Source: Chloroflexaceae bacterium (GTDB lineage Bacteria > Chloroflexota > Chloroflexia > Chloroflexales > Chloroflexaceae). Taken from it: a DNA stretch of 64,000 bases. Shown piece by piece: positions 36,241 through 46,696 of this stretch. Both the position numbers and the translations under genes were made by a program. Under the pieces are notes generated by a model. The model did not search any database, had not been told where the DNA came from, and saw nothing but the letters and a program-made list of their open reading frames with translations. Numbering within the stretch: position 1 is the stretch's first letter; every line of letters begins with the position of its first letter. The DNA lies in the NCBI GenBank assembly GCA_028282325.1, contig JANQID010000010.1, positions 28,246 to 92,245 of the forward strand, in the 5' to 3' direction.

Positions 36241-36379
36241 TACCAAACGATGATGGGTATGCTGCGTGTCACCCTGAACGGAGCCGCAGGCGGAGGGAAG
36301 GGTCTCGATAGCCTTGGAGTCCGAGATTCTTCGCTGCGCTCAGAATGACCGCATGCGGCGTCTCCAATATTGTTTGGTA
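36241..36379. mobile_element. MITE-like palindromic element, copy 3
   Basis: Begins TACCAAACGATGATG and ends ATTGTTTGGTA, with the same CACCCTGA...GAGATTCTTCGCTGCGCTC inverted core as the other copies. It lies 29 bases upstream of the cheW start on the other side of the promoter region. Its right half is duplicated in tandem. Confidence 0.75.
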
Positions 36380-36499
36380 GCTGTCTGCGATTCTTGCTCT
36401 TTACAATTGGAGTCCGAGATTCTTCGCTGCGCTCAGAATGACCGCATGCGGCGTCTCCAATATTGTTTGGTAGCTGTCTGCGATTCTTGCTCTCTACAA
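36314..36499. repeat. 93-base tandem duplication
   Basis: Two copies (36314-36406 and 36407-36499) that differ at a single base near the end. The unit includes the right half and right terminal repeat of the MITE-like element plus about 27 flanking bases. Confidence 0.9.
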
Positions 36500-36567
36500 G
36501 CTGAATAGGGATGTGAAATTTAGCATACTATGAAACGGTTTCAACGGTCAAGCAGCCGTGATGGTAC

Positions 36568-36957
36568 TCAAGGCGCATTCATATTCAGTACCATCCTGAA
36601 TCCTGGCGATAAAGAATAGTCTTTATGCTCATCAGCCGTTATGAAAGGTCTGAGGCCAGTGTCTGACTGATTTTGGACAGAACATTTGTGATGGTATGCC
36701 ACGTATTGAAAATTCTTTACAAAAGCTCCTAAGCGCAGTAGAATAGCCTGTCTAGCGCCATTTGAAATTGTATATGTCAGATTACGATTTGTCGTATCGC
36801 TTTGAGAAAAGTGAGTAACGAATACGTATGGCGGTTTAACTGCCATAATACAGCGATCCTGTCTGATGCATAAAGTTACTAATCGGTTAGGTGCGGCATC
36901 CCAGTCTTTGCAAACATCTCCGTTTGCATATAGAGAACTCAGACTAAGGATAGACAA
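36568..36957 (-). CDS. Hypothetical protein in an AT-rich island
   Basis: A 129-residue open frame (TTG start) with no recognised family. It contains PPYVFVTHFSQSD, ISNGARQAILLRLGAFVK and HKDYSLSPGF. It sits in the 36.5-37.0 kb stretch, which is clearly more AT-rich than the surroundings, and lacks a ribosome site. It could be a small acquired gene, part of one, or a chance frame; the amino-acid composition is not extreme, which leaves the first option open. Confidence 0.3.
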   Translation of the reverse strand: MSILSLSSLYANGDVCKDWDAAPNRLVTLCIRQDRCIMAVKPPYVFVTHFSQSDTTNRNLTYTISNGARQAILLRLGAFVKNFQYVAYHHKCSVQNQSDTGLRPFITADEHKDYSLSPGFRMVLNMNAP

Positions 36958-36960
36958 TCG

Positions 36961-36993
36961 AGGACTGCCAGTCCTTCAAGGACTGGCAGTCCT
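36961..36993. repeat. 33-base near-perfect palindrome
   Basis: AGGACTGCCAGTCCTT and its exact reverse complement are separated by one base, giving a 16-base-pair stem. No T run follows on either strand, so it is more like a REP element or regulatory structure than a terminator. It lies about 105 bases upstream of the inositol-phosphate synthase gene. Confidence 0.75.
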
Positions 36994-37098
36994 ACAGCCA
37001 CATTGTCCGACCTCTAACTGATCTATCTATAATTTCCGCACTTGACCGATTTCCATAAAGAAATACCTGCGATTATGCTGATTGAGGAGTAGCTTTTT

Positions 37099-38175
37099 AT
37101 GAATAAGAAAGTTCGTGTTGCTATCATTGGCGTCGGCAATTGCGCTTCCTCGCTGGTTCAGGGAGTGGAATACTATAAGAGCATTGATGATGACGCCACT
37201 GTTCCGGGTCTGATGCATGTCAATCTTGGAGGCTATCACATCCACGATATCGAATTCTCGGCCGCTTTTGATATTGACGGAACGAAAGTTGACTCCGATC
37301 TGTCGGCGGCGATTTTTGCGCCCCCGAATAACACTTACAAATTCTGTGATGTTCCCAATCTTGGTGTGTCGGTGTCGCGTGGAATGACCCATGACGGGTT
37401 GGGGAAGAATCTCAGCACAATTATCCACAAAGCCGCGCGTGATACCGATGATATTGTCAGCATTCTCCACGATACAGGAACGGATGTCGTCGTATCCTAT
37501 CTGCCGGTTGGCAGTGAGATGGCTACCAAGTGGTACGTAGAACACATTCTTGAAGCCGGGTGCGCTTTTATCAACTGTGTGCCGGTTTTTATCGCCAGCC
37601 AGGAATATTGGCGTAAACGCTTTGAAGCGCGAGGTCTGCCGATCATTGGCGATGACATCAAGAGCCAGGTGGGTGCAACGATTACCCATCGCGTGCTTAC
37701 AACGCTGTTTCGCGAGCGTGGCGTGCGTCTGGAGCGCACCTACCAACTCAACTTTGGGGGCAATGCTGATTTTCTCAATATGCTTGAACGCGATCGACTG
37801 GAGAGCAAGAAAATCAGCAAGACGAATGCGGTAGCGAGCCAGTTAGATTACGATCTGGGCAAGGAAAATATCCATATCGGCCCCAGCGATTATGTGCCGT
37901 GGCTGGGCGATCAAAAGTGGTGCTATATCCGTATGGAAGGTCGCACGTTTGGCGATGTGCCGCTCAATCTTGAGTTAAAGCTGGAAGTGTGGGATTCGCC
38001 GAACTCGGCGGGTGTTGTCATCGATGCTATCCGATGCGCGAAGATCGCGCTTGATCGCGGTATCGGCGGGGCGCTTGACGGGCCGAGCGCCTATTTTATG
38101 AAGACCCCGCCGCAGCAATGTACCGACAATGAAGCGCGTCAGAAGACCGACGCTTTCATCGCTGGCAGTTCGTGA
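37099..38175 (+). CDS. ino1: Inositol-3-phosphate synthase
   Basis: A 358-residue NAD-dependent enzyme of the short bacterial/archaeal type that converts glucose 6-phosphate to inositol 3-phosphate. The N-terminal dinucleotide site is [14 protein letters not shown]. Conserved blocks follow: [48 protein letters not shown] and VDSP-type [21 protein letters not shown] ribosome site lies upstream of the ATG. The next gene, a GT2 transferase, is close and co-directional. Together they suggest synthesis of an inositol-containing lipid or solute, which is an inference. Confidence 0.93.
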   Translation: MNKKVRVAIIGVGNCASSLVQGVEYYKSIDDDATVPGLMHVNLGGYHIHDIEFSAAFDIDGTKVDSDLSAAIFAPPNNTYKFCDVPNLGVSVSRGMTHDGLGKNLSTIIHKAARDTDDIVSILHDTGTDVVVSYLPVGSEMATKWYVEHILEAGCAFINCVPVFIASQEYWRKRFEARGLPIIGDDIKSQVGATITHRVLTTLFRERGVRLERTYQLNFGGNADFLNMLERDRLESKKISKTNAVASQLDYDLGKENIHIGPSDYVPWLGDQKWCYIRMEGRTFGDVPLNLELKLEVWDSPNSAGVVIDAIRCAKIALDRGIGGALDGPSAYFMKTPPQQCTDNEARQKTDAFIAGSS

Positions 38176-38285
38176 TACACTGGTGCAGCGAATGGGGAGT
38201 AGCGCCGGGCGGCAGCGAATTGCAGCAGCGTTTGCGTCAGGCTGTCTCCTCAACGGTTCTACCAAGGGAGACGAGAAATCAAGGT

Positions 38286-39338
38286 ATGAAGCTGATTGTA
38301 CAGATACCGGCGCTTAATGAGCGCGATACCATCGCAGAAGTGATTGCCGATATTCCGCGGGCGATCCCAGGCGTGAGCGCGGTCGAGGTGTTGATTATCG
38401 ACGACGGTTGCACTGACGATACGGTGTCGATCGCTCTGACGCATGGCGCTGATTATGTCGTGCGACACACCGGCAACAAGGGCCTGGCGGCGGCCTATCA
38501 AACGGGAATTGATACGGCGTTGCGTCTTGGGGCCGATGTGATTGTCAACACCGATGGTGATCATCAGTATCCGGGCAGTGAAATTCCGGCCCTCATCAAA
38601 CCGATACTTGACGGCGAGGCTGATTATGTGATTGGTGATCGCCAGGTACAGCACATTGAGCATTTCTCGCCGCTCAAAAAACATCTTCAGCATATCGGCA
38701 GCTCGGTAGTGCGTTGGGTATCAGAAACGAACGTTCCCGATACAGTGAGCGGGTTTCGCGCCCTTACGCGTGAGGCTGCACTGCGGACGTTTGTTACTTC
38801 CGAGTTTTCCTACACTGTGGAAAGCCTTATTCAGGCGGGAAAACATCGTCTAACAGTGGCGACAGTGCCGATACGCACCAACCCGATGCAACGGCCCTCA
38901 AAGCTGCATAAAGGGAATTGGCATTTTATCAAACGCCAGGCCGCAATCATTGCGCGCACGTATGCAACCTATGAGCCGCTCAAGACGTTTAGTTACATCG
39001 CGAGCTTCTTTTTGCTTATTGGCGTGGGTTTTTTGCTGCGTGCGGGGTTTGTCTTCATCGGGCGACGACTCGATTTCTTTACCGGCGACAATATCCAATC
39101 GCTTGTTGTTGGCGGCGTGTTGATGATTATGGCGATGATCGCATTTCTGATCGGGCTGGTCGCCGATCGTGTAGGCGGGTTGCGGCGGTTGCAAGAAGAA
39201 ACGCTCTACCGTTTACGGACGATACAGGTGAGCGAGGAAGCTTGGCGGCGAAATGTCACAAAACGGCTTGATCGTCTGGATCAAGCCTTTATTGATGATG
39301 AATTAGCTTTGCAGGAAGGGGAAACACGGCGCCGTTAA
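38286..39338 (+). CDS. Family 2 glycosyltransferase with two C-terminal membrane helices
   Basis: About 350 residues from the ATG at 38286. The GT-A core is like dolichyl-phosphate mannosyltransferase: IPALNERDTIAEVI, EVLIIDDGCTDDT, GLAAAYQTGID and VNTDGDHQYPG with the metal-binding DxD-type acids. Two hydrophobic helices lie near residues 235-310, and the tail is basic and coiled. It probably makes a polyprenyl-phosphate sugar or glycosylates a membrane lipid. A GTG at 38172 overlapping the ino1 stop would add 38 residues without homology; the ATG is preferred. Confidence 0.88.
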   Translation: MKLIVQIPALNERDTIAEVIADIPRAIPGVSAVEVLIIDDGCTDDTVSIALTHGADYVVRHTGNKGLAAAYQTGIDTALRLGADVIVNTDGDHQYPGSEIPALIKPILDGEADYVIGDRQVQHIEHFSPLKKHLQHIGSSVVRWVSETNVPDTVSGFRALTREAALRTFVTSEFSYTVESLIQAGKHRLTVATVPIRTNPMQRPSKLHKGNWHFIKRQAAIIARTYATYEPLKTFSYIASFFLLIGVGFLLRAGFVFIGRRLDFFTGDNIQSLVVGGVLMIMAMIAFLIGLVADRVGGLRRLQEETLYRLRTIQVSEEAWRRNVTKRLDRLDQAFIDDELALQEGETRRR

Positions 39339-39358
39339 GCGATAACAAAACATAAATA

Positions 39359-39399
39359 AAGTGGGGCAGTGAACATCCATTCGGTTTACTGCCCCGCTT
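39359..39399. terminator. Bidirectional terminator hairpin
   Basis: AAGTGGGGCAGTGAAC pairs with GTTTACTGCCCCGCTT in a 16-base-pair stem with a nine-base loop. It lies between the convergent GT2 gene and the small gene ending at 39420. T runs are weak. Confidence 0.75.
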
Positions 39400-39419
39400 A
39401 CTATATCAACCTGAGTAGA

Positions 39420-40624
<1,205 letters not shown>

Positions 40625-40855
40625 CTAGCATACTATGAAGTGAATCTGATGATGATATTATAGACGGATGATCTGATGTATGGTTGCAGTACGCGACACC
40701 TGCTAAGTGAGCTGTCAAGAACTGAGTTGCTCGAATGGATCGTCGTGCCGTTGCATGCTGGCCCTCACTATCCGCTGCCTGTTTGTAGCAAAGCAGTCTG
40801 ATTGTGTTTGTTGCAACTCGTGTCATTTTAGATATTCGGGCTACGCAAACGCCAG

Positions 40856-41995
40856 CTAGCGTCCTTGCGCAGCCGCAACAGCCTGTTGAGCGCCTTCAGC
40901 CAGTGTATTCGCCGGGATCAGTCGCGATTGCGCGAGAATCTCACGTCCGGCCTCTTCGTTGGTTCCAACCAGACGCGCTACCATTGGCACATCGGTTGGG
41001 ACTTCCTCGAGAGCGGCGACAATGCCTTTAGCGACTTCATCAACACGCGTGATACCGCCAAAGATGTTGATCAGTACCACCTTGACGTTGGGGTCTGACA
41101 AAATAATTTCTAAGGCCGTCTTGACTTTATCTTTCCCTGCGCCGCCGCCGATGTCCAGGAAATTGGCCGGTTCGCCGCCATACAACTTGACGACATCCAT
41201 AGTTGCCATCGCCAGCCCGGCGCCATTCACCATGCATCCGATATTGCCATCAAGTTTGATGAACGAGATGTCGGCTGCGCGGGCTTTCTGTTCGGCAGGC
41301 GGCTCATCTGATGTGTCGCGCAAGTCTGCCAGATCTTTGTGGCGGAACAGCGCGCTGTCATCAATCTGGACTTTTGAGTCGAGGGCTTGCAGATTGCCGT
41401 CATCGCGGATGACGAGCGGGTTGATCTCCACGAGCGATGCATCGCTGCCGACAAACGTACGATACACCGCATTCGCAATCTGCGTAAACTGACGCACCTG
41501 CTTGGAGTCGGACAGCCCGATGCCGAAGGCGATCTCACGGGCTTGATAATCAAGCAGTCCGAGGGTTGGATGCGCAGCGACTTTGATGATAGCATTGGGG
41601 TTGGTATGCGCAACTTCTTCGATTTCCACGCCGCCCTCCGACGAAGCGATCATCATAACACGCTTGCTGCTGCGATCGAGGATGGCGCTGAGGTAGATCT
41701 CTTTTTGATAGCTAATGGCCTCGGCGACCAGTACTTTCTCAACGGTGAGGCCTTTAATATCCATACCGAGGATCTGATTTGCGACAGCCTCGGCCTCGTT
41801 GGGGTCGGCTGCTAATTTGACGCCGCCAGCCTTGCCGCGCCCGCCGACAAAGACTTGCGCTTTGACCACGACACGGCTGCCAACCTGTTCGGCGATCTGG
41901 CGGGCTTCTGTGGGCGTCGTCGCGACGCCGCCGCCGGTAACTGGAACGCCATAGCGCTGAAGGAGCGCGCGAGCCTGGTATTCGTGCAGTTTCAT
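40856..41995 (-). CDS. sucC: Succinyl-CoA ligase, ADP-forming, beta subunit
   Basis: A 379-residue ATP-grasp subunit that, with SucD, makes ATP from succinyl-CoA in the TCA cycle. Typical blocks are [73 protein letters not shown] and [16 protein letters not shown]. The length is normal. sucD is not next to it, since the next gene upstream is the divergent glutaredoxin-like gene across a 390-base gap. Confidence 0.96.
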   Translation of the reverse strand: MKLHEYQARALLQRYGVPVTGGGVATTPTEARQIAEQVGSRVVVKAQVFVGGRGKAGGVKLAADPNEAEAVANQILGMDIKGLTVEKVLVAEAISYQKEIYLSAILDRSSKRVMMIASSEGGVEIEEVAHTNPNAIIKVAAHPTLGLLDYQAREIAFGIGLSDSKQVRQFTQIANAVYRTFVGSDASLVEINPLVIRDDGNLQALDSKVQIDDSALFRHKDLADLRDTSDEPPAEQKARAADISFIKLDGNIGCMVNGAGLAMATMDVVKLYGGEPANFLDIGGGAGKDKVKTALEIILSDPNVKVVLINIFGGITRVDEVAKGIVAALEEVPTDVPMVARLVGTNEEAGREILAQSRLIPANTLAEGAQQAVAAAQGR

Positions 41996-42332
41996 ATTCT
42001 GTGACTCCTTGCACAGATGTCAATAACTATTTTGCCCAAATGCCAAAGGATACATGCACACCAAAACGTCGAAACACGCTGTGCTCGACGAACCCCGCAG
42101 ACACCTGTGCGGAATACACACCTATTCTGCGCTGAATGCTAACGTGCTTAATAGTAGCATACGGTTAATGGCTCTGTCAACCGGTTTTGATTCCAGGTCA
42201 ATACGTGCATCTGGCGCAGCTATAGATTTTGCCGTACACTCCATCCATAGGATACGGAAAAACGAGGGGCGATTGCACAGATATTGCGCAGTGAAATGTA
42301 TTGTATCGCACAGAAAATAGCGGGAGAACGAG

Positions 42333-42338
42333 TATAAT
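42333..42338 (+). promoter_or_regulatory. Possible -10 element for the glutaredoxin-like gene
   Basis: TATAAT lies about 50 bases upstream of the start at 42389. The -35 region is weak. The rest of the 41996-42388 gap shows nothing else that I can support. Confidence 0.3.
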
Positions 42339-42388
42339 GTGTGTTGTGTAAGCCGCTCTTTTGCTGCATGATAGAAGATTGGGGTTCA

Positions 42389-42640
42389 ATGCAAGAGACA
42401 ATTTCGCAGATTATGGTGTATGGCACGCTATGGTGTTCAGATTGTCGGCGAGTGGTGCGTTTGCTTGACCAGCACCAGGCGCGCTATCGATACATCGATA
42501 TCGAGAAAGATGCTAGTGCCGCTGCATACGTAGCGAGGGTTAATAAAGGCAATTTTAGCGTACCGACGATAGTGTTTCCTGATGGTAGCATTCTCATCGA
42601 GCCATCGAATGCCGTGCTTCAGCAGAAGCTGACCGGTTAA
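42389..42640 (+). CDS. Glutaredoxin-like protein
   Basis: An 83-residue thioredoxin-fold protein with the redox motif WCSDC near residue 17 and the cis-proline region SVPTIVF. The RYIDIEKDASAAAYVARVNKG stretch fits the glutaredoxin / mycoredoxin-like group. It reduces disulfides using glutathione, mycothiol or another thiol; which one is unknown. The ATG at 42389 is preferred over an upstream frame extension because the domain begins right after it. It stands alone, with a strong terminator following. Confidence 0.88.
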   Translation: MQETISQIMVYGTLWCSDCRRVVRLLDQHQARYRYIDIEKDASAAAYVARVNKGNFSVPTIVFPDGSILIEPSNAVLQQKLTG

Positions 42641-42661
42641 AGCGGTGGGCGGCTCTTATAC

Positions 42662-42694
42662 AACGCCCAGGAGAGCAGATCGCTCCTGGGCGTT
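42662..42694. terminator. Bidirectional terminator hairpin
   Basis: AACGCCCAGGAG and CTCCTGGGCGTT form a 12-base-pair stem with a nine-base loop, followed by GTTTGTTG. It lies between the convergent glutaredoxin-like and purA genes. Confidence 0.8.
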
Positions 42695-42721
42695 GTTTGT
42701 TGCGTGTCCTTTCGGGGGGCG

Positions 42722-44017
42722 CTAGAAAATCTTGTTGACGATGATAACCTGATCCCGTTCAGGGCCAACGGAAATAATACCCAGGCGGGCGCCGATCAGT
42801 TGGCAAATCCGTGCGACATATTCTTGCGCTTCTTCGGGTAGATCATAGAATTCGCGAATATGGCTCGTAGATGTTTGCCAACCCGGCATCTCTTCGTATA
42901 TCGGTTCGACACGGTTCAGTATCGTCGTCGTTGATGGCGGGTATTCGATCTCAGTGTCGTGGAGCTTGTAGCGTGTGCAAACCTTAATGGTTGGCAGCGA
43001 ATCGAGCACGTCGAGTTTGGTGATAACGATGGTATCGATACTGTTGAGTTCGACCGCGTAACGCGCCATGACAGCATCGAACCAGCCAACCCGGCGCAGG
43101 CGACCGGTCGTGGTGCCCACTTCAGCCCATGGTTTTCCAATCTGCCGCAGCGTATCGGCTTCGGGGCCTTCTTCCAGCTCGGTGGGAAACGGACCTTCGC
43201 CGACGCGTGTGTTGTAGGCTTTATAGACGCCGACGATTGAGCTGAGTCGCGTCGGGCCGATCCCGGCGCCCTGGCAGGCGCCCGCTGCTCCAGGCGGTGA
43301 TGAGGTGACGTACGGATAGGTGCCGTAGTCTACGTCAAGCAGCACGCCTTGAGCGCCTTCCAGGAGGATGGGAAAGTCTTTTTCCAATGCGCGATGAATA
43401 ATTGGATGCACATCGGTGATGTGATCGGCGAGTTGGCGTCCATAATCCAGATATTGCATATACAGGTCGTGAAGCGAGAACGGTTTGGCGTTGTACAACT
43501 TTGTTAGCAAACGATTCTTCTCTTCAAGTACGACCCGCAGGCGACCCAACAGTATTTCTTCGTGCAAGAGATCGACCGCGCGAATGCCGCTGCGGTCCAT
43601 TTTGTCGGCGTATACCGGGCCGATCCCGCGGCCCGTCGTGCCGATTTTGCTCGCGCCGCGCGCTTGCTCCTGGAGATTATCTTGCAGCGTATGGTAAGGC
43701 ATAATAATATGCGCGCGCTCGCTGACGAAGAGCTTTGATGTGTCAATTCCCTGGCTTTTCAGTTCGTTGAGTTCGCCGATCAACGCGCTGGGATCGACGA
43801 CGACTCCGCTGCCAATAATATTGACAGTGTTGGGATCGAAAATGCCCGAAGGCGTCAGATGCAGCTTAAAAACGCCGCGATCGTTGACGACGGTATGTCC
43901 TGCGTTGTTGCCGCCGCCATAACGAATGACAAGCCGCGCCTGATTGGCAAGCAGATCAACGATATGCCCTTTTCCTTCGTCACCCCATTGTGCGCCGATG
44001 ACTGCTGCCACTGGCAT
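42722..44017 (-). CDS. purA: Adenylosuccinate synthetase
   Basis: About 431 residues from the ATG at 44017, chosen because an AGGGGGG site precedes it; an upstream frame adds 17 residues without homology. It joins IMP and aspartate with GTP in AMP synthesis. The N-terminal block GAQWGDEGKGHIVD, the GNNAGHTV loop, KIGTTGRGIGP and the VGVGPFPT-like VGEGPFPTEL with TTGRLRRVGW are all present. The length is normal for the family. It is divergent from the unknown gene at 44144. Confidence 0.96.
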   Translation of the reverse strand: MPVAAVIGAQWGDEGKGHIVDLLANQARLVIRYGGGNNAGHTVVNDRGVFKLHLTPSGIFDPNTVNIIGSGVVVDPSALIGELNELKSQGIDTSKLFVSERAHIIMPYHTLQDNLQEQARGASKIGTTGRGIGPVYADKMDRSGIRAVDLLHEEILLGRLRVVLEEKNRLLTKLYNAKPFSLHDLYMQYLDYGRQLADHITDVHPIIHRALEKDFPILLEGAQGVLLDVDYGTYPYVTSSPPGAAGACQGAGIGPTRLSSIVGVYKAYNTRVGEGPFPTELEEGPEADTLRQIGKPWAEVGTTTGRLRRVGWFDAVMARYAVELNSIDTIVITKLDVLDSLPTIKVCTRYKLHDTEIEYPPSTTTILNRVEPIYEEMPGWQTSTSHIREFYDLPEEAQEYVARICQLIGARLGIISVGPERDQVIIVNKIF

Positions 44018-44056
44018 TGTTTCCCCCCTTATTAAGCTCCATAGTGTTGAGCCATT

Positions 44057-44111
44057 ATTATACCGCATCTCATCAGAGGTTTTTCATAGGATCGTCTAAT
44101 GATGCTATAAT
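44057..44111. promoter_or_regulatory. Divergent -10 elements between purA and the 44144 gene
   Basis: TATAAT is found on the minus strand at 44057-44062 (towards purA) and on the plus strand at 44106-44111. Neither has a strong -35, so these are tentative. Confidence 0.35.
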
Positions 44112-44143
44112 CTCCAGGCTGACTGATCGTGCGGAGGATGTGC

Positions 44144-44839
44144 ATGCTAACCTATGAAAACTTTGTGGCTATCCTGTTAGGGAGCATTGAGCGCGCTGGT
44201 CTGAATGTGGGGTATACGCAAGAGCTGCTGGATACACATGCACTCGGTCGTAGCTTGAGCATTACCTGCTTGCCTGATGGTTTCAAAGATGACCAGGGGC
44301 CGCAGGAGCCGCCGTTGCGGGCGACAATCGCCTTTCGCTGGTCTCCCGAGTTTACGGTGTTCTCGTTGCGCGGCGGCGACTCGTTGGACAATATTGAGCG
44401 TATGGTTGACGAGCGACTTTCTCAAGCTCAGGAAGGCCCGTCACTTGCAGTCGAAGTGATTTATTCGATTCCACTGAGTCCAGAACAGCAGCGCGACATA
44501 AGCTTGTTGCCCAACCTCGCGCGGACGATCCAGGATCTGCAGGCGGCGCTGAACGGTGCGGATCGGCAAATACGTATTGATGCTCAACTGGCGTTTGTTG
44601 CCGGACGTATACCGAGAATGCAGGCGCTCACCGGGTCGAGGATCTGGAGTCTGGACGAGGCGCTCTACGATTCGGAGCTTCTGACGGACACATTCGATGA
44701 ATTGTGCGCCGAGTTGCGAGGTATGCTAGAGGCGTTGTCAATGCACTACAGCGTGGGTGAGAATAACGCCTCGGATCATGATGATGATGAGGATCTGCTG
44801 AGCGGCGATCGGCGTTATCTGAAACCGCCAACGGCGTAG
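44144..44839 (+). CDS. Hypothetical protein upstream of a McrB-like gene
   Basis: A 231-residue protein from the ATG at 44144, which has GGAGG six bases upstream. I do not recognise a family. The first half has a mixed alpha/beta pattern (LSITCLPDGF, ATIAFRWSPEFTVFSLRG), the middle is helical (LPNLARTIQDLQAALNG), and the tail is acidic and probably disordered (SDHDDDEDLL). It has no membrane segment or signal peptide. It lies about 105 bases before the McrB-type gene on the same strand and is probably its partner, which is the only hint of function. Confidence 0.75.
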   Translation: MLTYENFVAILLGSIERAGLNVGYTQELLDTHALGRSLSITCLPDGFKDDQGPQEPPLRATIAFRWSPEFTVFSLRGGDSLDNIERMVDERLSQAQEGPSLAVEVIYSIPLSPEQQRDISLLPNLARTIQDLQAALNGADRQIRIDAQLAFVAGRIPRMQALTGSRIWSLDEALYDSELLTDTFDELCAELRGMLEALSMHYSVGENNASDHDDDEDLLSGDRRYLKPPTA

Positions 44840-44945
44840 GCCAAAACAACGGCGCCAATAGAATCGCGGTGACGTGCTTGATTGCCATAGCGCCGATATT
44901 TTTGCGGTCGGCAGCAAGCTTCAAATCTCTGGTCAGGCAGGATTG

Positions 44946-46679
44946 ATGAACGAGCCGTTTCTTTTGCCTGAAGCAATAGATGCCTTTGGCGTCGCCGGGA
45001 TTGCGGAACGCTGGGCGGCTGTTCAAGAGCATGTGCATCCCCGGCTTGCTGCATTCGCCGAGAAGGTTCAGCAAGCGGCGAGTTGGCGATACCCGCGCCA
45101 GTGGCTGCTCTACGAAACGAGCTATAAATCGCAGCGCTATATCAATCGGGGGCGGAATGAGCGGGCGCCGATCGATGATTACCACGTCGCTTTTGATCGT
45201 CCGCCGCGCGGTTCGGGCGTTCTTGTAAGCGTCAGCGGCGCCGATCGTGCGATCCTGGTAGGATTGCAGCTCTGGGGTGTGCGCAAAGAACAGCTTCGCC
45301 ACGTCTGGAGCGACGGCCGAGGCGTCTGGGAGCCGTTAGTCGAGCGTATTGAGCGATTTGGCCAGGCACGTTTCAGCGAGACGCCTGCGCGAACCACTGC
45401 TGGCGCTGCCCCGGAACCGTTGCTCTGGATCGACCACTATCTTGCCGCACGCAATGTCGGGTATTTGTGGGCGGGGTTTGTCTATCCCTGGAACGATCTT
45501 CCATCGGATCTGGAACAGCGCTTGATCGCAGATGTGCTGGCGCTATTGCCGATGAATGAAGCGCTGATGGAGCAGACCGAGCTGCTCGATCTCGAAGGCG
45601 CAATGCTTTTGCGCGAGCAGCGGGCGTCGTTCGCGGTTCAGGCCGCTGCGCCGCCGATCGAGACCATCATCGAGCGAATCCAGTCGCAGGGTTTTGCCTA
45701 CAATGAAACACTGATCCGTGCATATCACGTTGCGCTGCAAACGCGCCCGCTGGTCATTTTGACAGGTATCAGCGGCACGGGCAAAACTCGCCTGACTCGC
45801 CTCTACGCCGATGCGGTGCAAGGAATTACCTCGGCGACCCGCGTCAATCCTGAGTATCTTGTCGTGGCGGTGCAACCCGATTGGCATAACGCCCGCGATG
45901 TGCTCGGCTATTACAATGCCCTGACCGGCCTCTATCATCCAACATTGTTTTTGCGCTTCCTGCTGCGTGCAATCGCCGATCCGCAGCAGGCGTATTTTGT
46001 TTGCCTCGACGAGATGAATCTGGCGCGTCCGGAGTATTACCTGGCGCCGATCCTCTCGGCGCTTGAGACTGCCGAGCGCTTGATTGACATTGGCGCGCCG
46101 GTTGCGGAAGTTACCAGCGTGACCGGCGAGATGATACCGAATCCGCTGCGTTTGCCGCTCAACCTTCGCCTGATCGGCACCGTCAATGTGGACGAGAGCG
46201 CGTATGCACTCAGCGATAAGCTGCTTGATCGGGCGAATGTAATTGAGTTGACCGATGTTGATCTCGATGCGTTTCGGGCGACATATCGCGGGCCGATCGA
46301 CGAAGTGGCGTGGCAGTCGATCAGGCAAGTACATATGATCGTAACACGCGCCGGGCAATCGTTTGGCTATCGCACCATTGGCGAGATCCTGGCGTATGTC
46401 GCGCAGGCACAGGGCGTGCTGGCGCCGCAAACGGCTCTTGATCTGCAAGTGAAGCAGAAAATCTTGCCCAAACTGCGGGGCGAAGACAACCCGCGTTTGC
46501 GCCGTGCGCTCGTTGAGTTGCTGGTTTTTCTGCTGAACATGCCGCGTACTGTCTGGGGGAACGCTGCGCAGATCACGGCGGAACAGGTTGCGGCTGCGCC
46601 ATTCCCCGAAAGCGCCGAGAAAGTGCGCCGCATGCTTATACGCCTCGAACAGGATGGCTTTACCGATTTCTACGCATAG
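44946..46679 (+). CDS. McrB-type AAA+ protein with DUF1054-like N-terminal region
   Basis: A 577-residue protein from the ATG at 44946 (AGGA five bases upstream). Residues about 10-130 (VHPRLAAFAEKVQ, DDYHVAFDRPPRGSG, ILVGLQLWGVRKEQLRHVW) resemble the YktB/DUF1054 fold; this is a weak visual match. Residues ~255-570 are an AAA+ domain of the McrB family: Walker A TGISGTGKTR (274-281), Walker B FVCLDEMNLA, and the sensor-like GTVNVDESAYALSDKLLDRA. McrB proteins usually power a McrC nuclease to restrict modified DNA. No mcrC is adjacent; PBP converges 18 bases later. A defence role is therefore an inference. Confidence 0.75.
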   Translation: MNEPFLLPEAIDAFGVAGIAERWAAVQEHVHPRLAAFAEKVQQAASWRYPRQWLLYETSYKSQRYINRGRNERAPIDDYHVAFDRPPRGSGVLVSVSGADRAILVGLQLWGVRKEQLRHVWSDGRGVWEPLVERIERFGQARFSETPARTTAGAAPEPLLWIDHYLAARNVGYLWAGFVYPWNDLPSDLEQRLIADVLALLPMNEALMEQTELLDLEGAMLLREQRASFAVQAAAPPIETIIERIQSQGFAYNETLIRAYHVALQTRPLVILTGISGTGKTRLTRLYADAVQGITSATRVNPEYLVVAVQPDWHNARDVLGYYNALTGLYHPTLFLRFLLRAIADPQQAYFVCLDEMNLARPEYYLAPILSALETAERLIDIGAPVAEVTSVTGEMIPNPLRLPLNLRLIGTVNVDESAYALSDKLLDRANVIELTDVDLDAFRATYRGPIDEVAWQSIRQVHMIVTRAGQSFGYRTIGEILAYVAQAQGVLAPQTALDLQVKQKILPKLRGEDNPRLRRALVELLVFLLNMPRTVWGNAAQITAEQVAAAPFPESAEKVRRMLIRLEQDGFTDFYA

Positions 46680-46696
46680 GCGTGTCTCCGTGCGAA

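Noticed and set aside
36314..36508. 64-residue frame with a repeated MRRLQYCLVAV unit
   Set aside because: It is translation of the 93-base tandem duplication of a palindromic element, not a protein gene.
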